Assembly (NCBI GenBank): GCA_028564925.1
Contig: CM053033.1
Location: forward strand, 207,145,607-207,209,606
DNA: 64,000 nt
Reading direction: 5' to 3'
From: Lithobates sylvaticus
Taxonomy: Eukaryota > Chordata > Amphibia > Anura > Ranidae
In this document: positions 31,633 through 44,740 of the stretch, piece by piece
Layout: every line of letters starts with the position of its first letter
How positions within the stretch are numbered: the stretch's first letter is position 1
The notes under the pieces: model-generated
Told to the model about the DNA's origin: nothing
Seen by the model: the letters and a program-made list of their open reading frames with translations, nothing else
Databases searched by the model: none
Program-made: the position numbers and the translations under genes

Positions 31633-32213
31633 CATAGACACACTCCTAAACCTTGTGGACAGCCTTCCCAGAAGAGTTGAAGCTGTTATAGCTGCAAAGG
31701 GTGGGCCAACTCAACATGAACCCTACGGACTAATGCCCCGTACACACAGTCGGATTTTCCGACGGAAAATGTCCTATCGGACAATGTTGTCGGAAATTCC
31801 GACCGTGTGTAGGCTCCATCGGACTTTTTTTTTTTTTCAAAGTTTTATCTCCTGCTCTCAAATTTTCCGACAACAAAGTCCTATCGGACTTTTTCCGATC
31901 GTGTGTAGCGAATTCCGACAGACAAAGTGCCACGCATGCTCAGATCACATTACAAGACCAAAGCTATTGGCTACTAGCCTCTACGTAGTCCTGTCGTACG
32001 CAACGAACGTCACCACGTTCAGGATGATCGGATTTTCCGACAACTTTGTCCGACTGTGTGTATGCAACACCAGTGTCGGACTAAATCCGTCGGAAAAAAT
32101 CAGACGGATTTTGTGGTCGAAATTTCCGACTGTGTGTACGGGGCATAAGACTTGGACGCTATTAAAATTCATGTGTGTGTAAAGGCAAGTGTCCCAATAC
32201 ATTTGGTAATATA
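31633..32213 (+). mobile_element. Tc1 3' remnant, lineage E, copy 2
   Basis: Carries the transposase C-terminal order LPRRVEAVIAAKGGPTQ then the right terminal region gtgtcccaatacatttggta. The 5' part is absent; it abuts the truncated lineage-B element. Interrupted by a Harbinger-like MITE at 31734-32145. Confidence 0.8.
31734..32145 (+). mobile_element. Harbinger-like MITE, copy d
   Basis: Ends tgccccgtacacacagtcgg and its complement, flanked by taa on both sides (31731-31733, 32146-32148). The empty site ggactaagact is preserved in the sister Tc1 at 25598-25608, which confirms a 3-bp taa duplication. Confidence 0.88.
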
Positions 32214-32368
32214 TTTGTATGTGTCATTTTTTATTTTGCCCATAGTTTCACTTTTACTACTTCAGCAGCACCAAACACCTGTTTCATTTGTGTGCTAGTA
32301 CCCTTTTAACATTATAAAAGTAACATATTGAAATAATATTGTTATACTGCATTCTTTGCAGATGGAAT

Positions 32369-32733
32369 AAGGGATCATTCACACTAGATTTGGGGGGGTG
32401 TTAAAACCTGACCGGTGAGCCATGCTCCCCCCACCCCAACCACTACCCACTTCGGTTGCAGAGGCATAGACAGGGGGTGTACACATGCTTTGATTGTGAA
32501 GTTTTGCTTGGCAGCTGTGTCAGGAATTATAGCCCCTGTGACTTTTGGGGGGCACAGAGCCTGCTAAATGTGACCCATTCAGGTAAATGGGGCCAGTTGC
32601 GGTGCATTAGTGAGGGAATCAAAAAGTTAAAGCAGGTGCTAAGGAGGCGATACAACACTTCCTCACCACCTGCCAAATGCTCTTTGTGTTTTTTAATCAC
32701 TCAGAGACCAAATCTAGTGTGAACGAGCCCCTA
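32369..32733. mobile_element. MITE with TTCACACTAGATTTG termini
   Basis: Left agggatcattcacactagat and right aaatctagtgtgaacgagcc form imperfect terminal inverted repeats. The interior is non-coding. The ends recall the TTCACAC-type MITEs elsewhere in the window. Confidence 0.65.
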
Positions 32734-33299
32734 AATCTCTAGCCTACTTTTAAATGTTTACCTGTTTTCTCTTCAGTTGCTCTGTTGGAAAAAAAGTACT
32801 TTTATCTACAGAGCTCAGTAGCTTATGGTCAGATTTGCATGATGTTCTGTGTCCATTCTATAGATAACCCTGTGATGCCTGTGTTATGTATGCACCCCAT
32901 ATAAAATATTTATTTAAAAAAACAAATATTTTATACAAACATTCTATATATTTTTTTTATACAAATAATAAGAAACAGTTTTAAACATTTAAACAAAGAA
33001 AAGCAAAATAAAATTGACCCCAGACCATGACATTTTCTCTTTTATATGGGACCAGCCATGTTCCTTTCCTGACAATCACAGTGCACATGCATTCGTTTGA
33101 TCCTTCACTCTTCTGTATAGACCTCATGGTGATTTCCCAACAGGTCTGGAGGTTCTGTGTGTTTCAAGTACCTCTGAAAGCAATTGTTAGACACATAAGG
33201 AGAGCAAACCTTTGATAATCCAGCCATCCAAAGCCATACATAATGGGAATGCATAGGGGTTTTGTGCACATTTTCTTTCTCTAGTGTAGTTAGGGATAT
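32734..33299. other. Unannotated stretch
   Basis: AT-rich; no convincing gene or repeat. Confidence 0.4.
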
Positions 33300-33884
33300 G
33301 GGGGTTGATTTACTAAAGGCAAATTCACTGTGCATTACAAGTGCACTTGCAAGTGCAGTCGCTGTAGATCTGAGGGGAAGATCAAAATGAGGGGAAGCCA
33401 GGGGCGGACTGACCATTCGGCCACTCGGGCACTTCTCGAGGGCCCTGGGCCTCTAGGGGGCCCCATCAGGGTTGCCAGCCTCAGTTAAACCAGGGACAGT
33501 ATGTAAGAATCTGTGTTTTTTTTACATCTGTTTCTGAAATGTCCCTTACCGACATCCTTTTGGTCTAAAAAATCCTGAGATTATAGCTGCCCCACCTCTC
33601 CAGTACCTTCTCAGCCAATAGAAACATGTCTGTGTATACTGTGTGATTGTATACTGTGTGGCCCCATAATCTCTGATTGCCTGGGGGCCCCATAATCTCC
33701 TATTGCCCGGGGGCCCCATGAGTTGTCAGTCCGCCCCTGGGGGAAGCTCTGCTGATTTCTATCATCCAATCATGTGCAAGCTGTTTTTTTTATTCTCCCT
33801 GCATGTCCTCCTCAGATCTACAGTGACTGCACTTCCAAGTGCACTTGTAGTGCACAGTGGATTTTCCTTTAGTAAATAAACCCC
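33300..33884. mobile_element. MITE with GGGGTTGATTTACTAAAG termini, split by a hAT MITE
   Basis: Left ggggttgatttactaaaggc and right cctttagtaaataaacccc form the ends; subterminal gtgcacttgcaagtgcagtc pairs with gactgcacttccaagtgcac. The copy is split at 33399-33739. The gatttactaaa motif also ends repeat X, suggesting a related family. Confidence 0.75.
33399..33739 (+). mobile_element. hAT-type MITE (CAGGGGCGGACTGAC), copy 3
   Basis: Flanked by the perfect 8-bp duplication ggggaagc (33391-33398, 33740-33747) and inserted into another MITE. Same ends as copies 1 and 2. Confidence 0.93.
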
Positions 33885-34482
33885 ATAGTCTCACATATTT
33901 CAAATATTGCATATTAACATTTCCTTTTCAGATAGTTTTTGGCTCATTTTCATATTTACTGGATATCTTTAGCCCCTTTGTTGAAAAAAAAGCCTGCTGT
34001 TTACAGAACTCAATGGCTCAAACTAAAATGTACAAAGAAAATGTACACCCAAAATTAATGAATCAGGGGAGTGATTTGTAAATTGGTGAATTAACTCTTG
34101 CCCAACGGCTGATTCCAAAAATTTTGATCAGATAACTTCAGCATCGGAACAGGCAGTATCTGCAGTACTGCCTCTTTAGATAACTCATACTACTCAAGGA
34201 ATCCTATATCAGATTATGATATTAGCTGTTTATTTCTAAAGCAAAGATTGAAAACATGTAGTAAAAAAACTATGAAACAAGCTTAATGATGTATACAAAT
34301 AAAATGATAGTTTCCCTTCAAATGTATAGAGGTAACAGTGAGAATGGCCAACTATACTGCTATACATACCTATAGATATGAGATGGTCTTCACCTAATCT
34401 GGGCAATCTATTAATCTATTAGGCAATAAGCAATGCGATGAGCTATATAGACAACATTGCCTTGTGCATACATATATATATA
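33885..34482. other. Unannotated stretch
   Basis: AT-rich single-copy-like sequence with no gene or element seen, ending in a short (at)n run. Confidence 0.4.
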
Positions 34483-34617
34483 TACAGTATCCCACAAAAG
34501 TGAGTACACCCCTCACATTTTTTGTAAATTTTTTATTATATATTTTCATGTGACAACACTGAAGAAATTACACTTTGCTACAATATAAGTGAAAATATCC
34601 AAATTGGGCCCAAAGTG

Positions 34618-35440
34618 TCAATATTTTGTGTGGCCACCATTATTTTCCAGCACTGCCTTAACCCTCTTCAGCATGGAGTTCACCAGAGCTTCACAGGTTG
34701 CCACTGGAGTCCTCTTCCACTCCTCCATGACTACATCACAGAGGTGGTGGATGATGGAGACCTTGCGTTCCTCCACCTTTCGTTTGAGGATGCCCCACAG
34801 ATGCTCAATAGGGTTTAGGTCTGGAGACATGCTTGGCCAGTCCATCACCTTTACCCTCAGCTTCTTTAGCAAGGCAGTGGTCGTCTTGGAGGTGTGTTTG
34901 CTTGACTGTAGTCAAGACACACTTGTCTTTTTACTCCTCACTTGGTTGCCGCCAAACAGGTTTGACACCATCTGAACCAAATAAGTTTATCTTGGTCTCA
35001 TCAGACCACAGGACATGGTTCCAGGGATCCATATCCAGTCTGCTTGTCTTCAGCCAACTGTTTGCAGGCTTTCTTGTGCATCTTTAGAAGATGCTTCCTT
35101 CTGGGACGACGGCCATGCAGACCAATTTGATGCAGTTTGCGGCGTATGGTCTGAGCACTGACAGGCTGACCCCCCACCCCTTCAACCTTTGCAGGAATGC
35201 TGGCAGCACTCATACGTCTATTTCCCAAAGACAACCTCTGGATATGACGCTGAGCACGTGCACTCAGCTTCTTTGGTAGTCCATGGCGATGCCTGTTCTG
35301 AGTGGAACCTGTCCTGTTAAACCGCTGTATGGTCTTGGTCACCCTTCTGCAGCTCAGTTTCAGGGTCTTGGCAATCCTCTTATAGCCTAGGCCATCTTTA
35401 TGTAGAGCAACAATTCTTTTTTTCAGATCCTCAGAGAGTT
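34618..35440 (-). pseudogene. Tc1 transposase pseudogene, lineage A, copy 2
   Basis: Minus-strand peptides in order: TKTIQRFNRTGSTQNR, HGLPKKLSARAQRHIQRLS, GLHGRRPRRKHLLKMH, then WSDETKINLFG, then [19 protein letters not shown] with the catalytic glutamate kept, ending LENNGGHTKY. About 200 bp of the catalytic core, including the second aspartate, is missing near 34895-34935, and the initiation codon is lost. Complements copy 1, which keeps the core but has lost the glutamate. Confidence 0.85.
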
Positions 35441-35547
35441 AACACACCTGCTTCCCATTCACACCTGAGACCTTGTAACACTAACGTGTCACATGACACC
35501 GGGGAGGGAAAATGGCTAACTGGGCCCAATTTGGACTTTTTCACTAA

Positions 35548-35962
35548 TGCCGCGTACACACGGTCGGAATTCTCGTCGGAAAAAGTTCTGATGGTTTTAC
35601 CGTCGAAATTCCGACGGAATTCCGCTGAAACTGTCTTGCCTACACATGGTCACACCAAATTCCGACGGTCAATAACACCGCGGCATAAAACACATTCGAC
35701 GGCACTATAAAAGGGAAGTTTAATGCTTCTGAGCATGCGTCGAATTGTTTGCGAGCATGCGTCGGAATTTTGCGTGTCGGAATTGCATACACACGATCGG
35801 AAAATCCGATAGAAAGGTTTTCCGTCTGAAAAATTAAGAACAGGTTCTCAATCCAAAGTCCGTCGGAAATTCCAACAGAAAAATACAGATGGGCATACAC
35901 ACGGTCGGAAAATCCGATGAAAAGCTCCCATCGGACTGTTTTCTGACCGCGTGTACGCGGCA
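35548..35962 (-). mobile_element. Harbinger-like MITE, copy e
   Basis: Ends tgccgcgtacacacggtcgg and complement, flanked by taa (35545-35547) and tta (35963-35965). The Tc1 target reads cacttaggggtg in related copies, so the original site is tta with one flank base changed. Near reverse complement of 23694-24119. Confidence 0.8.
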
Positions 35963-36199
35963 TTAGGGGTGTACTCACTTTTGTTGCCAGCGGTTTAGAC
36001 ATTAATGGTTGTGTGTTGAGTTATTTTGAGGGGACAGCAAATTTACACTGTTATACAAGCTGCACACTCACTACTTTACATTGGAGCAAAGTGTAATTTC
36101 TTCAGTGTTGTCACATGAAAAGATATAATAAATTATTTACAAAAATGTGAGGGGTGTACTCACTTTTGTGGGATACTGTATATACACTCACTGGCCCTC

Positions 36200-37135
36200 A
36201 CTTTGCCATACACTCACTTTCCCCTCAGTACTGTCTTAATTCTTGGTGGCATAGATTCAAGGTGTTGGAAACATTCCTCAGAGATTTTGGTTGCACATCC
36301 ATGAAGCAAATCTCCCGTTCCACCACATCCAAAAGGTGCTCTATTGGATTGAGATCTGGTGAGTGTGGAGGCCATTGGAGTCCAGTGACCTCATTGTCAT
36401 GTTCAAGAAACCAGTGGAGAGATGATTGGATCTTTGTGACATGGTGCATTATCCTGCTGGAAGGAGCCATCAGAAGATGGGGACACTGTAGTCATAAAGG
36501 GATGGACATGGTCAACAACAATACTCAGGTGGGCCGTGGTGTTTAAACAATGCTCAATTGGTACTAAGGGGTCCAAAGAGTGCCAAGAAAAAAATACACC
36601 ATTACACCATGAACCTGAACCGTTGATACAAGACAGGATGGATCCGTGCTTTCATGTTGTTTACGACAAATTCTGACCCTCCATCTGAATGTCGCAGCTG
36701 AAATCGAGATTTATCAGACCAGGAAACATTTTTCCAATCTTCTATTGTCCAATTTTGGTGAGCCTGTGTGAATTGTAGCTTCAGTTTCCTGTTCTTAGCT
36801 GACAGGAATGGCATTGGGTTTGTTCTGCTGCTGTAGCCCATCTGGTTTGATGTTTTATGCATTCAGAGATGATACCTTGGTTGTAATGAGTTTCTTTGAG
36901 TTACTGTTGCCTTTCTATCATCTCAAACCTGCCCATTCTCCTCTGATCTCTGACATCAACAAGCATTTTCCTCTACACAACACCCACTCACTGGATATTT
37001 TCTCTTTTTGAGACCATGCTCTGTAAACCCTAGAGAAGGTTGTACGTGAAAATCCCAGTAGATCAGCAGCTTTTGAAATACTCAGACCAACCCATCTGGC
37101 ACCAACAACCATGCCACGTTTGAAGTCACTTAACC
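36200..37135 (-). pseudogene. Tc1 transposase pseudogene, lineage D
   Basis: Minus-strand peptides: SDFKRGMVVGARWVGLSISKAADLLGFSR fragments (helix-turn-helix, shown here only in part), NWTIEDWKNVSWSDKSRFQL (first Asp; the usual E after D is K) and [15 protein letters not shown] (Glu kept), ending CHQELRQY. At least two frame changes and a degraded centre make it inactive. Confidence 0.82.
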
Positions 37136-37956
37136 ACATGCCGACCGGGCCATAGCCGAAATACGGCTACAGCGCGGTCGGCTTATTCTGGGTGGACGTC
37201 TGTGGGATGTCCTCCCAGAACCTTGCTCCCGCACGCCCCCTGGGGCGCGCACTCGGGAACATCCGTGACCGCCGGGTCCCGAGGACCCGGCGCATCACGG
37301 ATCACGGATTGCGCATTACCGTGATCACGGATCACGGTAAATGCTAATAGCGGCCGTTTTACTGCGTCATCGCTCCGTCAAATGATGGAGCGATCACATG
37401 TACACAAACGACGTGACACCGGTTCCTCCCTCCCCTCTCTGTACTGATCGGTACAGTGAGAGGGGAGAAGCGGAGAGGGGGAGAGATGGGACCAGCGCTG
37501 TGGGCTGGATGTGTAGTGCCCATAGCGCTGGTCAGTGACAGCTACTCTGCCAACACTGCCACCACTGTGCAATACTCTGCCAGCACTGTGCAATACACTG
37601 CAACACTGCAATACTCTGCCAATACTCGCCAATACTCTGCCACTACTCTGCCACTACTCTGACAATACTCTGCCACTACTCTGCCAATACTCTGCAATAA
37701 ATTTTAATAGAAACAAAGTTTTTTTTTTTACAGAATTTTCAGTATTTTTTGATTTATAGCGCAAAAAATAAAAAACCCAGCAGTGATTAAATACCACCAA
37801 AAGAAAGCTCTATTTGTGTGAAAAAAAGGACAAAAAATTCATTTGGGTACAGTGTTGCATGGCTGAGTAATTGTCATTCAAAGTGTGAGAGCACCGAAAG
37901 CTGAAAATTGGTCTGGTTAGGAAGGGGGTTTAAGTGCCCAGTGGGTAAGTGGTTAA
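37130..37956 (+). mobile_element. TTAA-family element with a short array
   Basis: Bounded by ttaa at 37130-37133 and 37953-37956. It carries the same modules as 30154-31570 in opposite orientation: gcggtcggc end, the ctccgtcaaatga hairpin, the cagcgctg palindrome and the inner ccaccaaaagaaagctct segment. The array is only about 150 bp (37540-37700; ctctgccaatac-type units) and may show the array before expansion. Confidence 0.88.
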
Positions 37957-38123
37957 ATCCCCTTTTTTCCTCATTCTAATGCTCGGTTTAAACTTAAGCA
38001 AGTCGTCTCCACCACATTTAGATGCTTAAATGCATTGAGTTGCTGCCATGTGATTGGCTGATTAGCAATTTGTGTCACCAAGCAATTGAACAGGTGTACC
38101 TAATAAAGTGGCTGGTGAGTGTA

Positions 38124-38966
38124 CAGTATACTGTATATGTGGAACCAACAACTCAGGTCTTAAATGAATCTGGATGCATCCTATGTTCTTATATCTATAC
38201 ATTTGTACACTCGATGTTTAGAAGCATTACAAGCTCAACTTTGGGTGTGCTTGTCCATATAAAAAAAGCATTTAGCTAAACAAATGTTATCGCAAGTAAA
38301 CACACCTAAAACATGCAGGTGGGTTTGAAATTGTGCAAGTTCAGCTGAACTCGCGCGATTTCAAATCCGCATTTCAGTGCGAGTTCGGGGGGGGGGGGGG
38401 GGGGGATTTTAACGACACCTGTGCAGGTTCCTGCACAGATCTCTATTGAAATAGCTTCCGAAGTCGCCAAAAGTAGTGCAGGAACCACTTTTTGAAATTG
38501 GTGCAGCGCCACAAAGTCAGCGTTGCACCGATTTGGAACAATAGGCTGCGATTTGGTATGCGATTTGACATATCAAACTGCATGTCAAATCGCTCCGATG
38601 TGAAGGGAGGCTTAAGGCAGGAACATCTAAACACAAGCAAAAAGTGATATGGGAAGCATCAAAGTTGTCTATACTTCCCCAAAAAAAAAAAAAAAAAACG
38701 TCATCTACTTTTAGAAAAGCTAAACGCAGAAAGATCTGTGTGCAAGGGGAATACAGCAGTCACCAAATTGTGCATGCAGTGCTTCATATCCATCTCTTTC
38801 CATAAGGTGGCGCTGTAGCATTAAGCTAAACTCCCTGGTACTGGGAAGGAATGCAACTAACCCCAGGTCACCAGATATTAATCTTGTTCTGGATTTTCCA
38901 ACACAATAAATCTTTCTACAGGCTGTTTAATAATTACAGTATTGTTCATGAAGGAGGGCCATTCAT
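38124..38966. other. Mixed: TTCACAC-like MITE remnant and unannotated flanks
   Basis: From about 38320 to 38605 there are palindromic blocks (gggtttgaaattg...gatttcaaatccgc, cagcgccac...gttgcac) and an end, gatgtgaagggaggcttaag, typical of these MITEs. A run of about 22 G lies near 38386-38406. Flanks show nothing. Confidence 0.5.
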
Positions 38967-39082
38967 GCTGCTTAAAAAGTGTAAATCCGCAGGAAGTTTG
39001 GTTTTGCCTTATTAACCCCTTATGTTCTGTAAACCTACAGCAGCTGTACAAGGCAGCGTGCTTTGTATCATTGCTTTGTTAC

Positions 39083-39092
<10 letters not shown>
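38967..39092. repeat. Left arm of an inverted repeat around a Tc1
   Basis: From gctgcttaaaaagtgtaaat to catt-gctttgttacaa. The complement lies at 40942-41068, on the other side of (ta)n sequence and the Tc1 at 39270-40895. Original spacer was probably only the (ta)n tract. Confidence 0.85.
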
Positions 39093-39146
<54 letters not shown>

Positions 39147-39269
39147 TAATTTTTATATATATATATATATATATATCATTTTTTTTGAATATATATATAT
39201 ATATCTATATATTAAAAAAAAAAATGATATATATATATCTATAATTATATATATATATATATATATATA
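39093..39269. repeat. (TA)n microsatellite, target of the Tc1
   Basis: Long (ta)n runs broken by short A/T tracts. The Tc1 at 39270 is inserted in it and (ta)n continues after 40895. Confidence 0.95.
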
Positions 39270-40939
<1,670 letters not shown>

Positions 40940-40941
40940 TC

Positions 40942-41068
40942 TAAAACTTGTAACAAAGCAATGATACAAACCTGGCTGCCTTGTACAGCTGCTGTAGGCT
41001 TACAGAACATAAGGGGTTAATAAGGCAAAACCAAACTTCCTGCGGATTTACACTTTTTAAGCAGCATG
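40942..41068. repeat. Right arm of the inverted repeat around a Tc1
   Basis: Complement of 38967-39092, from cttgtaacaaagcaatgata to actttttaagcagcat. A further (ta)n run follows at 41070-41125. Confidence 0.85.
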
Positions 41069-41075
41069 ATATATA

Positions 41076-41112
<37 letters not shown>

Positions 41113-41568
41113 TATATATATAGATAGATCTATCTCTTAATTTGAATATATAGCATATGGTCTTATGGTTTTATTTTCATTATAAATGTGGCATCTCTAT
41201 AGTTTCTGTAAACCTAAGAGGATCGCTTTCCTTTCCAGATGTTATCCTGAGCTTTCAACAACTTACATTCACACGGGCAGTGGAGGGTGCTCATTCAAGT
41301 GAATAGGCCCCCCCTTTGTATGAAGCCCATGTACCAAATTTTGACACTGTTTTCTTTTACGCATAACACCTGGCAAACGTGGGTTGCTGAGGATTTTGGC
41401 GGAATGTGGAAACAGAATAGTCGCAATTGCACTGATTTTGCCCACAATTCCAAATTGCTCTCAAGAGGCCTATATCAGCTGGTGCTGCATTTACCTCCTC
41501 TGGCTGGGAACCACACCACTCTTGGCCACCACTAGAGGGCACTCTTTGGAGACAGGTTACTAGCCCTG
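41069..41568. other. AT microsatellite then unannotated sequence
   Basis: (ta)n with gata interruptions to 41130; beyond that no gene or repeat recognised. Confidence 0.45.
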
Positions 41569-42017
41569 TACAGTGGTACCTTGGATTACGAGCATAATTC
41601 GTTCCAGGAGAATGCTTGTAATCCAAAGCACTCGCATATCAAAGCGAGTTTCCCCATAGAAGTCAATGGAAACGAAGATAATTAGTTCCGCATTGACTTC
41701 TATTACATGCAATACCGCATGTGGCCAGAGGTGGGGGGGTGCCGGAGAGCCTCGGGGACAGTTCGGCTGAACTCGGAAAGCCTCGGAACTGAGTATTTCC
41801 GATTGTTTCCGAGTATTTCAGAGTAATTCCGAACCGTTCCAAGGGTCCCCAGCACCCCGCACCTCTGGCCAAATGCGGTACTGCACACCCCATTAGCTTG
41901 AATTCTGCTCATTTTGCGAGACAACACTCACAAACCAAGTCAGAATTTTAAAAAAAAGTTGCTCGTCTTTCAAAACACTCGTTAACCGCGTTACTCGTAA
42001 GCCAAGGTTCCACTGTA
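41569..42017. mobile_element. Mariner/Tc1-type MITE (TACAGTGGTACCTTGG)
   Basis: Ends tacagtggtaccttggatta and gccaaggttccactgta are imperfect inverted repeats closing with TA. Subterminal repeats of gcactcgcatatcaaagcg and ttgctcgtctttcaaaacac type. A central palindrome around gaactcggaaagcc. No gene. Confidence 0.7.
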
Positions 42018-43309
42018 TTTGCCTGAATGACCAGCAAACTCCCCATCCCTCTTTTGGTGCTCCAAGAGTCCAGCATTGCTTTGGCAGGCTGCCGGCCACG
42101 CTTTTTAGGCCTCATGCGCACAGACATTGAGAGGCTCAAAAGTGCTCAAGTATACAATTCCTGGTGCTTTTCTATGCCCAGGGAGCCGCAGGCGCCAAGT
42201 GCAGCTGGCTACACAAGTGAATGACTGTATGCGGCTTTAATTGTGTAAACAGACGCATCATCTTTTACCCGCTTATGGGTCACAGCACATGGCAATGCCT
42301 GTTACACTTCTATACAATTCCTATGGTACTTACCACCATCTAGTGGCCACATGTGGTATTTTTTTCCTTTTAAAACTATGAAAAACATTCAACCTGCACA
42401 GGAAATAACTTAATAACATACATTTTTTCGGCCCATTCTCACAGAACGCACATGTCTGCACCTTCACAGGGAGAATCAGCAGATGAAAATATAGGGGAAA
42501 AAAAGCTCTTAAAATGAAAACTAATACTGCCACCACATCTAAGGACTGGTGAGGTTTAATATATTACATTTTTGTTCTTTTGGTTTAGATATACAATATA
42601 ACCAGATAGGTAATGAATAAAATATACAAAATGGAATATCTTACTCCCTACCTTTATTACACCCAGAAAAGTAAGGTTAGCCTTAGAATACTGTATAATT
42701 GTGTTTTTTTTTTCCCGAAGAAGACATAATCAATTCTTGACGTTGCCTGCTATTGACAGTTGGCAGCAGATTGAAGAGATGTCACAACTTTTTCCATGAT
42801 GCACATTCTCATCTGGGCTCAGCATGTTGCTGCCCGCCATGGGAAGCACCTGCCTGCAGCCTTCTGCGGTTGTAAGGACTGAAATAACTGCACAGTGTTA
42901 CTCTGAGGAACGCATGTCTACAATAGCTTGCTGTCATCTAGTTCACTTTTAGTAAATTCTCTTGTGGCTGTCTGATCTCCAGCTAGATACTGTGCATCTG
43001 TTAGGACTTCTTGTCTTTGACTCAGTCCCTTCTCCATTTTGAAGTCAACTCTATGATTTGTTCACAGTAATCCACATTTTACCATCTGGGGGAGCACAGT
43101 GGCTTGGAGTTTGAGACTTCTTCTGCAACACTGGGGTTCTCAATTAAAATTCTGGCCCCCATCTGTATGTAGTTTGCTGAACTGGCTGTCAGAATACAAT
43201 AGACCAGCAGGGGGGTTTGTCCAACAGTGCTGTTAGTGTGGATGGAGGAATCTGTTAGATTTATTTCTTACAGCCCATAGACTAAATTAAAGAAACCTAT
43301 ATGTGTATG
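42018..43309. other. Unannotated stretch
   Basis: No gene, tandem repeat or mobile element I can name in about 1.3 kb. Base composition is ordinary. The last eight bases are a target duplication. Confidence 0.4.
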
Positions 43310-43937
43310 CAGAGGCGGCTCTAGGCTTTGTGAGGCCTTAGGCACGAGGCCCCACTCACGCCCTTTGCAGGGGTTAAGGAGCATGTTATTACTGCTGTTG
43401 CTTGTGTGGGTCAGGGATGTGTACTGTGCCAATCACATGGGATGAATAGGTGAGGATGGTCAGCATGGACGATGCTCTTTCTCCCTGGTTCCCCCTCATG
43501 CGGTCTGTCATTAGACACTTCAGAGCCAAGGAGGCGCCTTGGAAAATCGCCCTCGGCTCTGTTACTCTGGGCTGGCAGGCAACAACTGGCGTGGCGTGGG
43601 AGATGCTGTGGGCGCCAGCAACTTGCAAGTAAAGTGTCTGGATGGATGCTTGGCACTAGCGATGTCAGACCCCTCCCGCCTCCCGTACATTACACCAGCT
43701 GCATTCGGGTGGAGAGAGTTCAGTGTGGCCGCCCGGAGAGTTGTGCTGTCACTTCTGCAGAAGCCAGGCTTCTGTATTCAGAAGTGACAGCGATGATCAG
43801 AAAGCACAGGGCAGCACCATAAATAGTGGAACGCCACCCTGGTGATTGACCACAGGTAAATTAGGTGGCCGCGAGGCCCCCGTGAGTGCGAGACCTTAGG
43901 CGACTGCCTAATTTGTCTAATTAAAGAGCCGCCTCTG
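43310..43937 (+). mobile_element. hAT-type non-autonomous element (CAGAGGCGGCTCTAGG)
   Basis: Flanked by the perfect 8-bp duplication tgtgtatg (43302-43309, 43938-43945). Ends cagaggcggctctagg and agagccgcctctg. Subterminal ggcgactgcctaatttgtct matches that of the MITE at 29550-29850. The interior has overlapping open frames up to 116 codons without any domain; I regard them as chance. Confidence 0.92.
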
Positions 43938-44478
43938 TGTGTATGGCTTTGCAGCAAACCTGTGCTTTGCCCAGTCAACTAACGCAGGGCTTTCTTCTTG
44001 TTCCAGGAGGCTTAGCAAAGCAGTGTGGGAGCAAAAGAAATATGGTGCTGGGGAAGGGGGGCGTAATTTATAGTGAACCTGTTGATTTGCCCTGATTTGC
44101 AGGTCGATCAAAAGAAGCTGTATCTGTCAATAACTGTGCTTTGTGAATCCTTTGTAATTTATTAGATGCTTATTTGGGAAAGAAAGGTGTTATATATTCT
44201 GAAAGAATGCAAAGCGCTCTCTGATTGGACAAGGTGGAGAGGCGGGGCGGTGACATCATGCTCTCTGCCTCGTCCAATCATAGAATGCTTTACATTAATT
44301 CAGAAAATGCAAAGCATTCTCTGAATAGTACCTGTACCAAGTGACCAACCTCCCGTGTTCAGAATGCATCAGGCCAGCTGCTCAGTACGAGACCTGGAAG
44401 CAAGTGGAGATCACTGGAGTAGTGGTGTCTTTTTCAGTGATTTCAACCTTCCAGGGGCATCGGCCAGATATGTCATAT
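43938..44478. other. Unannotated; short inverted repeat
   Basis: A short imperfect inverted repeat (gcaaagcgctctctgattgg / ccaatcatagaatgctttac) lies near 44208-44293. No gene. Confidence 0.4.
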
Positions 44479-44740
44479 ACATATACTGTATATACTCAAG
44501 TATAAGCCGAGTTTTTCAGCACATTTTTTGTGTGCTGAAAATGCCCCCCTCGGCTTATATTCGAGTCAAGCATTTTTCTTCAGCAGAGAATGACATTTTC
44601 CGAACTTTGGGGCCCCGTATCTCGGGGGCCACTTGGTGCTAGGAACACCAAATTGGGTTTGCAAACCCAGTGGAACCAGCACTACAACATATCCAGATGG
44701 GGTTCCTAGCACTAAGTGGCCTAAGTGTACGCGGCATTAC
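44479..44740. mobile_element. CTCGAGTATAAGCCGA-type repeat, truncated
   Basis: Starts actgtatatactcaagtata and has hairpin ctcggcttata/tataagccgag, then gtgctaggaacaccaaattg and an inverted partner. Matches 57990-58535. Its right side runs into a Harbinger-like end (gtgtacgcggcatta) at 44726-44740. Confidence 0.65.

Larger units (their letters stand above)
34483..36180 (-). mobile_element. Tc1 element, lineage A, copy 2, both ends present
   Basis: Terminal repeats tacagtatcccacaaaagtg and its complement close the element, with TA at each end. The gene is on the minus strand (34618-35440) and is internally deleted. A Harbinger-like MITE (35548-35962) sits in the untranslated region. Its right end abuts the lineage-D Tc1 at 36183. 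Confidence 0.88.
36183..38123 (-). mobile_element. Tc1 element, lineage D, split by a TTAA element
   Basis: One end is tacactcactggccctcact, the other acctaataaagtggctggtg followed by agtgta. The transposase pseudogene is on the minus strand (36200-37135). A TTAA-family element (37130-37956) is inserted near the gene's 5' end. Confidence 0.85.

Noticed and set aside
43411-43822. Overlapping frames of 60-116 codons
   Set aside because: They lie inside a hAT-type non-autonomous element on both strands with no homology signal.
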